In this document: in pieces, positions 55,924 to 64,000 of the stretch | How the letters are laid out: each line of letters starts with the position of its first letter | How positions within the stretch are numbered: position 1 is the stretch's first letter | Origin: Sodiomyces alkalinus F11 | Taxonomy: Eukaryota; Ascomycota; Sordariomycetes; Glomerellales; Plectosphaerellaceae | Assembly (NCBI RefSeq): GCF_003711515.1 | Contig: NW_021167083.1 | Span: forward strand, 1,933,048-1,997,047 | Length of the DNA: 64,000 nucleotides | Direction of reading: 5' to 3' | Notes under the pieces: model-generated | The model's input: the letters and a program-made list of their open reading frames with translations, nothing else | What the model was told of the DNA's origin: nothing | Database searches by the model: none | Program-made: the position numbers and the translations under genes

Positions 55924-58390
55924 TATAGCTATAGTTATTATTATTCTGACCGAAGCTTTAGATCCCTTAATATCCGACTAATAAATAATATCTTCTTAGC
56001 GGCCTTTATAAGAGCGAGTAGTTCCGACTCTATTAACGATATCGTAACCGTCGGTTACTTACCCACGTTTTAGTTAATAATACCGCCGAAAAGCTTTATT
56101 ATATATCTTTAGGAGCTCTTATAGTCTACATTATCCCTAAAAAAACGCGTTGCTTACGGTTATAAAGAGTCTATCCCCACCGAATTCCAGGTAGTAATAC
56201 CTTATATAATATAGAAATAATAGTACTTGTTAAGCTCTTTTAAGGTGGTTAGAGGAGGGGTTAATATTATATTAGGAAAGCTTTAAATAAGCGAACACGA
56301 TATCGGGTCTTATCACGATAACGGTATATAGGATTAAACTTATTATACTCTAATACTAGCGGACCTCGGGAATTAATGCGCGTTCGCCGTCGCGTAGTAT
56401 TAACAGCTCTATAGATAATAGGACTTTTAGTGGTTTTTGGTAGAGAATATCTACATAGTATTTAACCGTGATCTTCTTTATATAGGAGGATTATAATAGC
56501 TATAACCTATATATAGCTCTATTCCTTAGGACCTTAATTCCCAGGAACTAACGGATTTTGTCTCCTCCCGATAACCTAGAGCTTCGCTTAAGGGCCGCTT
56601 TAAGGTTATTAACGTTAGTCTTACGATCTCTATAATAGATAAGTCCGATATCGTTAACGTAGAAGAATAGGATTAAACTATCGCGGATTATAATATAGGG
56701 GTCATTAGGGACGGCCATACATCCTATCTTTTATAGCGTACCGCTAAATTCCTCTTACTATAGTAGGCGTAATACCCTTAATCCGAAAAGGGCTTTCCGT
56801 AGTAGCAGGACCTTACCTAGTACTTCGTAGCCTTACAGTATCTTTATAAATACTTCCTCTTTAAGGCTAGCATTAACGAACGCGTTAATAGCGTCGAATT
56901 ACCTTATCTCTAGGTTAAATCGGGTAGGGATAGCTATTAGTATACGGAAGGACCGCGAGGCTAATATAGCGGCGTAGTTATCTTTAGTTTCTAACTAGTT
57001 TTATTAATCCCCTTATACTACGAGGCGTGCCTTATACTTAAGGAGGGTGCCCTCCTTATTGAAGGTATAGGTGTATACCTATCTATATGCGAGGATTTAT
57101 TACTTAGTCTGATTACTACCTACCTCCTACTAGTAGCCTGTTTATCGGTGACCCCTAAGGTATTCTCCCTCGGCCTATAACCACCGCTCCCATAACGGAG
57201 GGAGGCGTATATCGCGGTGGTGGTTTAGTAGAGGGGGGAGATCCTCGCGGGTTCGGCGCGATAGCTGCTAGGGGGCGTTAAAGAGAGAGGGATCTATAGC
57301 GTTAGCGCCGACGATATCGCTATTATTAATAGCTTACTTCCTCGTATATAGAGAGTTATAAGTCCTTCTAGCGTTAAAGAACGCCTTCGAGGTATTATTA
57401 TTCTGCACCTTCTTAGTTATATAATGGCTTATAATGGTTCTTATAATAGATAGGCGTATAGTTAATAGGCGCGCGGCCGACGGCTACCCCTTAGGGGTAT
57501 CCGCGGCTAATAGCCGCGCGGCTAATAGGTGTATAGCCGATAAGCACGCCTTAGGGGTATCCAGGGCTACCAGTTAATAGCTATCTTTTTCTTTGACCTT
57601 TACGCCCCGGAATACCGCTAGCGCTATAAGGAACGCGCGTGTAGGATCTTCCGGGAATATTAAAGGCGTAGGAAACGGTTTAAACCTCGTAGTAGTGAAT
57701 CGTAGAATATCCGTAGTAATAGCGACGGCCTTACCTTTAGCCGTACTAATAACGGTAGCGTCGCCTTTACCCGTAATAATAGCGGTAGCGTAGTCTTCTC
57801 TTATAGTAATGGCAGTGTCCATAGTAATAGCAGTGGCCTCTCTTATAGTAATAGCCACGGCCTCGCCTTTATCCATAGTAATAGCGGCAGCGTTAGAGTC
57901 TTCCGACTCGAGATCTAATACTTCTACGGCTATACCCCTTAATACAAGCCTATTCGCTATATTCTTAGATTAAGTGATACGGATAGATTATAAGCGTTCC
58001 TTGATTTCCTTAGCGGAAGCTATAGCTTATAGCGTCTTAATCTTGCCGTTATAGATCTTGTCTTCGTTAAAGATTACGTCTCTTATAGTGATAATATCTA
58101 TTAGGTATAGCAGCTATACGCGGAAGCTATTCGAGAAATAGTATCTAATATAATAACCGATCTATAGCTTTAGTTCTAGCCTCTATAGGCGGTTCCTTTT
58201 AGCCTAGGCATCGCGCGTCTTTATAAAGACTTTATAGCCGTATACTCGTAAGTATATAAGGTTAGGTTAACGGTCGCGCAGGCCTTTATATAGCGTCTTC
58301 TAAAGGTTAATATATCGTGGGGTTGTATTATATAGATATATAGCAGTCTTAAAGATCTTAGGCTAGATAGATATAGGCAGATTTGCTTTA
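55924..58390 (-). pseudogene. Family B Copia fragment B3: integrase end, linker, RT, RNase H
   Basis: Near mirror image of B2. Minus reading from 58390: integrase C-terminal part (to about 57950, colinear with B1), minisatellite linker (57900-57690), RT (about 57150-56480) with a catalytic box near 56655 reading Y-V-N-D, RNase H (about 56350-55924) ending where S2 inserted. The 5' side is cut at 58390 by the LINE tail. Stops at Gln/Trp sites. Confidence 0.8.
57690..57900 (-). repeat. Coding minisatellite in B3
   Basis: Minus-strand version of the 53041-53240 array, with AGTAATAGC(G)GTAGCG, TCGCCTTTACCC and CCTCTCTTATAGTAAT units. Unit number and order differ from B2, showing expansion and contraction within the family. 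Confidence 0.7.
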
Positions 58391-58395
58391 ATCCT

Positions 58396-58412
58396 TTATT
58401 ATTATTATTATT
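58396..58412 (-). repeat. AAT-repeat 3' tail of the LINE
   Basis: TTATTATTATTATTATT on plus, i.e. (AAT)n on minus, at the exact border with Copia B3. Short simple tails of this kind are typical ends of fungal non-LTR elements. Confidence 0.6.
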
Positions 58413-60080
58413 GTCGATCTTACTCCGCTATCCTAACTAATCTATAGGAGCCTTCCTAGGCTATACGGTCCTTCTCGGGTGGCTATAGGGGGGAAAACCC
58501 GGGTAAAACCCGGGGAAAACCCCTATACACTTCCTTAGGTGGAGTAGTGCCACTACGGGGCCGATATGGCCCCGGTTCGTCTCCGGTATATATCTAGATC
58601 GCACCTCTAGGCTAATAGCTAACGAGAAGTATAGCAGGCTAGTGGTTAGGTAGGTTAGCCTAAGCCGATTATTAGCGACGGAGTAGGGGCTAAGGGGGTG
58701 CCGTCGCGCCTCCGCGGTATAAAGGCTACGGCCCTTTAGCCTCGGCCTCCCTACGTCCCCGAGGATTATACCTTTTATTCCTTCTACTCAGTTAATAAAG
58801 AGAGTAAGGGAGGTAAGCGCCTCCTGCCTCCCCTAGGTAAGTTCCTGCTATATCCGGCGGTAGGTAAAGGGAATAGGGCTCTACCCTATTATAGAATTGG
58901 ATAGTTAATATCCCTTAGGGTCCTTATGCCTCTTTTCCCCCTCTCTTCTTTCTATAACGCTAACGAGTTCGTTATAGGCTTTCTCCTAATCTATTCCCGC
59001 TTATAGTACCGTAGGCTTATCGTTACGGCTCTATACTAATAGTAAAACCCTTTAGTTTCCCTTATATATTTTCCTATTATAACTAGACTATAAGTGCTTA
59101 GTGGGTAGCGCCGCGGTAGCGTAGTGGCGTGGGGTTAACTAAGTAGTATAGTATTAATTTATATACACGAATAATTAAGCAGTAGTAGTAGTATAATATA
59201 AGTTCTCTTAGTAGCGTAATAGTGCCTCGGTAGTAGCGTGCTAATAGTCGTAGATATTGTCTCCTAATAATAATACTAGTAATAATCGTAACCGGTATAA
59301 GACGGGCTCGGTTCGGGTTATACCGTATATATCCCCTAGTAGTATCGGGGCGGTACCGCGGTGGCTAACCTAGGGTAGTTATATTCGTTATAGTAAACGC
59401 CTAAGTATATACCCGGATAACGTGGAGGCCTACTCTAATACTACGGGTATAGGGGTAGCCTGCTTTTAGTATACTAATAGCCGGCGTCCGTATAAGGATA
59501 TAAGTCGTGTCGATGTCGTTATAGTGCCGTAGGTATGTCGTAGTGGTATATATTAATTTTCCTCTAAGTCCCCCCCGTTACTAAAAAATAGCAGTAGCGT
59601 CTTATAGATCTTTATAGGGCGTATATAGTAGTAAAGGCCGCCGGTATTACCGGTATCGCTACTATATATCTCCCCCTTCGGTGCTAAAGTAGTCCACTAC
59701 TAATAAGCTATAGGCTAAGGAGCGTTTAGGGACGGTATCCCGGTCTTTTAGCTAGGCCCTAAACCGGGCGTTTCCTTCCAATTATAGCCGCGGCGGCCCC
59801 GCGTTAGCGGAGGTATAGGAATTATCTCGTTACATAAGACGTCTAGAGGGTAAGATAGACCTTATTCTAAAGCACCTTATAAGTGGCCCCTTTTCGGTCT
59901 CCCCGCGGTATTATAATAGCGGTGGTTAGCTAACCGGTCTTAGTAAGGCCTATAATATATCGAGAATAGTGTTAGCGCTACCGAGGATAATAAGGATAAT
60001 AATAACTAGGGCGATAATAGCTAATAGCTATTAATAGCCCCCTTTAGCGCTAGGCTAATACCGCCGGGGTCCTGGCTTAT
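58413..60080 (-). other. LINE 3' region, no frame recognised
   Basis: About 1.65 kb between the readable ORF2 end and the tail, longer than expected for a Tad-type 3' UTR. Includes direct repeats of CCCGGGTAAAA/CCCGGGGAAAA (58498-58525). No second coding region seen; it may include another old insertion. Confidence 0.4.
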
Positions 60081-63000
60081 AAGACCCCTATTAATACTTA
60101 ATAGATCCGCCGCGTTATGCTGCCTCTGCTGTAGTCCCGCTTCGGTATCGCCTTTATTTTCGTAGGCCTCTATAACTTTAAGGGCGAGGCGAAAGTCCTT
60201 AAGCCTCTTCCGTTATAGGAACCACCTTATAACTACCCCGGCTTCGGTATCGTATTCTAATACGTTATAAAAGTCTCCTCTAATTATAAGCGGCCTCCCT
60301 ACGGCACCGAAAAGGCCTTTACGGTCCTCTGCGGTTACCTCCTAGCACTAGAGTACTATATACTCCGCCGTTTCCGCCCCTCTATCCCTATAAGGGTACC
60401 GCGGTAAAGGGAAGCCCAGTACCCTCGTTTTAGCTAGGAATACCCGTAGGCCTAGTTTTTCTAATCTAATCTAGGTAAGTACGGAGCTTTATAGTTTAAG
60501 GAGCCCTCTATATTTCCGGAGGGAGTATCGTATCAGGGGGCGGCTTAGTGCCGCTGCGGCGTAGGTATAGGGCTATTATACTTCCGCCTAGGCTTAACCC
60601 TATTCCCTTATAAGGGCCTTCCGCGGGGGTAAGGTTCCGGCTTAGGCTATTAGGGCGGTAAACTATACCATCTATATAAGGGCGGCGTGGGTCCTATAGT
60701 ACTGGTTCGGTACCGCTAAGGCTCTCGCTATAGCGTATACTCCGGCTAATATCTTACCTTCTATCCCTTCTTCTTATATCTAAAGGATCTTTCGGGCACT
60801 TAGGCTTAAGAGGTATAGGTTAAGGGGGGGGATAATGGTCTCTTTTTTAAGGACCCTAACCGGCGTGGCTTTCCAGACTCCGGCTACTAATCGGAGGTAT
60901 CGGTTATATACCGCTATAAGTACCGCTACGGGGCCGTGCCGGGGACCGGCCCCTATCTTATAGACGGTTAAGGCGTAATAGGCAATTACTAGTCGTATAA
61001 CTATAAGGTATAGTCTCCTTATATCTATAAAGCTATACCCCTACACTAACACGCTAAGCCTTAAGAGGGCGTATATTTAGGTGGCTAGGCGGCTGTTTAC
61101 CTTTTTAGTGTTTCGCCGGAAGTTAAGCTTCCTATTACGCTAGACGCCTAAGAGCCTTATCGCTTCCACCGCCGGTACCGAAATAGTATTAAGGGGGAGC
61201 GGGGTAGGTAAGGGTTAGCATGACTTTATAAAGGGGATATAAACGCACTTAGCTAGTTTTAACTATAGTCCGCTCGCTATCTCCTAGTCTAGGTATATCC
61301 GCTACACGGTAATAAGGCGTCGCCGCGTCTATACCTTTATCCTACTAAAGGCGATAATATTTATATTATCGGTAAAGCCTACTATTATCGTTTTAAGAAC
61401 CCTTTCTAATTCTTCGTATAGGGTAGAGATATAGAGGATAAAAAGGATAAAGGAGATCGGGGAGCCTTACGGTACACCCCTATAAAGGTATCGCGGGGGG
61501 GCCGTTTCGCTATCGAGTAATAGCTAGGCTATACAGTCTTTAAGGAAGCTACTAACTAGGGTAATAAGCCACCGGGGGAAGCCTTTCTTTTCGAGTATCT
61601 TAAGGAGGCGAGAATAGGGGATAGTATCGGAGGCGCCTTTAATATCTAGTTAGAGTATCGAAGCGGTGCCGCCATAAGCCTAGCTCGCCCTTATAGCCTC
61701 CGTGGCTTTGTATACTACCGTTTCTATACTTTACCCTATCCGGTTACCTATTTATCCCTCCGGGAGGAGCCGATACTCCTCCGCTACGATTATAATCCAG
61801 TCGGCTAATATCCCCTTAAGGACTTTACCTATCGTGCTAAGGAGTGATATCGGTCGCTAGCCCTTTACTATCCCGTAATCGGCCGGCGGCCGGCCTTCCT
61901 TCTTAAGGACTACTATAATAGCGTGGCGGCACCTCTTCGGGTAATAGCTTATTTCGAGGCACGCTATAAAGATAGCACTAAGTCTTTAGTATAAGGGGGT
62001 CTATATACTTTTAGGAGCCCTACTAAGAGGCCGTTAGAGCCTAATACCGCTTAGGGTTTTATCTTCTTAAGGCGCCCCTATATATCCGCTACGGTGATAC
62101 CTTAGCGGACGTCCTACCCCGGGGAGAATTCCACGCCTAAAGGCCTAGGGGTGGTAAGGAGGGGGGGGGGTGAGAAGAACTTCCGGTTTAGGACTTCGGC
62201 CTTCTCTACGTGTATGGTTACCGGGTAGTCGTTATCGTCTCGGTATAGTGGTGGCACCGATAAGGGGTCCGGTAATACGCCCCTTTTAGTTCGTGCCTAT
62301 TTCTATAGCCGTTAAAAGAGGCTATTATCCTTTCCGGTCGAGTAGAGTAGGTGCCGTTAGTATATCCGCTTCGCTACCGCTATGGCCTTATCTTAGCGCC
62401 TCTCTGCTTTTTGGAACTTATCCTATCGGCTCCGGGACTTCCTAGATATATATCTACGGTAAAGGCGCCTTACTTCCTAGGTATGGGCGGTTAGCTCCGC
62501 GTTTTACTAAGGGGTGGATAGGCGTTTAGGGGTGCTTCCACGGCGACGCGGCGCGGCCTTATGGGCTATATTCGTAAGGTCTACTATTAGGTTATCTAAT
62601 ACTAAGTCGATATCTTCTAGTAATATAAGGGGGCCGGTCTACTATAGCCGCATAACGAGCTAGGGGACCTATAAGGGGTTCAAGTCTTTCTCGACCTAGC
62701 GGGGCCCGGCTAAGTCCCGCGGTAGTATTATCGCGGTAATCGGCGAGGTATCTGTCTTTATAAGGATTTAGGCCGTCTATAAGTAATAGTTAGACCCGAT
62801 AACAGTCTTATCCGGGCCGCTAAAGTCGTAGCGGAGCCCTTACATTACCTATATAAGGTTAATAGTGCTAGCACGCCGGCCCGGGCAGTACTATATAGTT
62901 ATTCCGGGGGGGGTTATTAGGTCAAGATTCTACCGGGTTATAAGGGTAAGTAGGGTATCGGCTTAGGGGTAGTACCGCGGTGGCTATAACTATAGGGGGT

Positions 63001-64000
63001 AGTATAGGTTAAAGTCCCCTATAAGGACGTATCGGCCCCGTAGCGGTACCGTGTCGAATATATCTTATAGGGGCGTATTCTAGAGGACCCTAGCTAACTA
63101 ATAGTTCTCTAAGTAAATCGACTAGATTATAAGGGTATTATCTCCAGTTCCAAATATAACCGCGTAGGTATTGCGGTAGGCCCGCTACGTCCACGTGTAT
63201 AGCGGGTATCTCTTATAGATATATAAAAGGGCGCGGCCTCCTTTCTAGATTAGCCGGTATACCCCTTAGGAGGGGTAGGCGGGGCTTTTCGTGAAACTAT
63301 TAAGGCCGGGTTCCTAGATTACTATTATATCGTATTCGGCGCGGTACCGGAGCGGTAGCTCCCGCCACGCCTAACTCCTCCCTATATTCTATCAAAGGAT
63401 ATAGATTTCTATTAATTAGAGAGGGGGGGGGGTTAAGACGACGTGCCCGGTATAACCGGGGTCTAGCTCTAGGGTTCCTACTACGGTGCCTCGCCGGTCC
63501 CGTAAAGGACTATATAGGCGCTTATCGGGCCCGGTATCAGGGAGCCCTTATATCCTTTAGTCCTTTTCGGGGGGCGTCCACGGCCCCTATAAAGGGGCTT
63601 ATCCTAGTCCTAGGCGATAATAATCGGGGAGAAGATCTACGGCTGCCGTGGGTATACCGCTTTAGTCTAACGTGTAATATCGAAATCCCTAGCTCGGTAT
63701 TTATACGCTTCGCGAGTTTTCTCGGCCTTTTTCTTAAGTAGCCGGTATAAGTTATCGAAGGTATCGTGGTCTCCGGTATAGGCGGTATAGCGGCGGGGTT
63801 CGCCGGGTACCGTAGCGTTATAATACCTTAGGCCTTATAGGTACGCCGATTCGGGCTTAGCGTAGTAGCGGTATACCTTCTTTACTACCGGGTAGCCGTT
63901 AGCCGTTAGCCTTATAGCCGAAGTATAGGCACTTATAGTACCTTAGGGGACTAAGGTTAGGATCGTATAGTTCGTAGATATAGCTACCCCTTTTAAAGAG
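60080..64000 (-). pseudogene. LINE ORF2: endonuclease end, reverse transcriptase, C-terminal domain
   Basis: Minus frames: endonuclease C-terminal side (about 63900-62850, VIGSNYYL and ITAIILPRDLAG); linker with a basic patch (RRRGSTPKRLSTP near 62530). RT about 61960-61200: YYPKRCRHAIIVVLKK, RPISLLSTIGKVLKGILADWI, EEYRLLPEG, and GFTDNINII near 61365, where the F-A-D-D box has become F-T-D-N. C-terminal region to about 60080 ends RLKDFRLALKVIEAYE. It matches the order of Tad1/I-clade elements. Many stops; inactive. Confidence 0.82.

Larger units (their letters stand above)
58396..64000 (-). mobile_element. Tad1-like LINE, minus strand, 5' end beyond the window
   Basis: Minus-strand non-LTR element ending in an AAT-repeat tail at 58396-58412 where it joins Copia B3. 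ORF2 from the window edge to about 60080 contains endonuclease C-terminal region, RT and a C-terminal Cys/His-type segment. The 5' part and any ORF1 lie to the right of 64000. Confidence 0.8.

Overview
This 64 kb window looks like transposon graveyard DNA from a filamentous ascomycete (Pezizomycotina). CpA and TpG are scarce and TpA is very common. In positions 6001-6060, for example, I count no CA, no TG and at least eight TA. CpG is not depleted. In every recognisable retrotransposon frame the stop codons fall mainly where Gln (CAA/CAG) or Trp (TGG) is expected. That is the signature of repeat-induced point mutation (RIP). I found no intact host gene; the longest open frames are under 180 codons. 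Every protein homology below was read by eye through the stops, with no database search.

Layout, left to right. 1-143 is one LTR end of a Copia family called B. 144-5327 is a minus-strand Copia (Copia-1). 5328-7435 is a Gypsy fragment (D). At 7436 a plus-strand chromovirus (C) begins: LTR, gag to 8965, pol from 29954 to 34918. Its gag is split by a minus-strand chromovirus E (8966-29953, duplication GGCCT). E is split by element G1 (13312-27466, duplication TATAC). G1 is split by the little-mutated LTR element H (15520-24909, duplication GTAT). The right LTR of H is split by a plus-strand Copia (Copia-2, 18978-24667, duplication CAGGG). This is a chain of nested insertions, each with its target-site duplication still readable. 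The pol of C also carries a tRNA-headed SINE (33588-34070) and then abuts a second G copy (G2, 34919-40719, duplication CCCCC).

40725-42022 holds an unclassified decayed minus-strand coding stretch. 42028-49547 is a complete chromovirus F (534 bp LTRs, duplication TTAGG). 49740-51230 is the integrase half of a minus-strand B-family Copia, followed by an unassigned stretch and a C-type LTR (51828-52179). 52931-55812 is the 3' half of a plus-strand B Copia with its LTR. A SINE head (55813-55923) and a minus-strand B Copia (55924-58390) follow. From 58396 to the window end lies a minus-strand Tad1-like LINE with an AAT-repeat tail.

The least conventional items are: G, which has LTR ends reading TAATA...TATTA, strong GC palindromes and a long decayed ORF with no recognised pol; H, a non-autonomous LTR element studded with CCCTGA/TCAGGG motifs; reading frames antisense to gag-pol between integrase and the 3' LTR in both E and F; a triplicated hairpin-bearing segment inside C pol; and the SINE with A box, B box, A-rich tail and 10 bp duplication. 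None is proven to be a new system. Coordinates flanked by target duplications are exact to a few bases; decayed coding boundaries are approximate.
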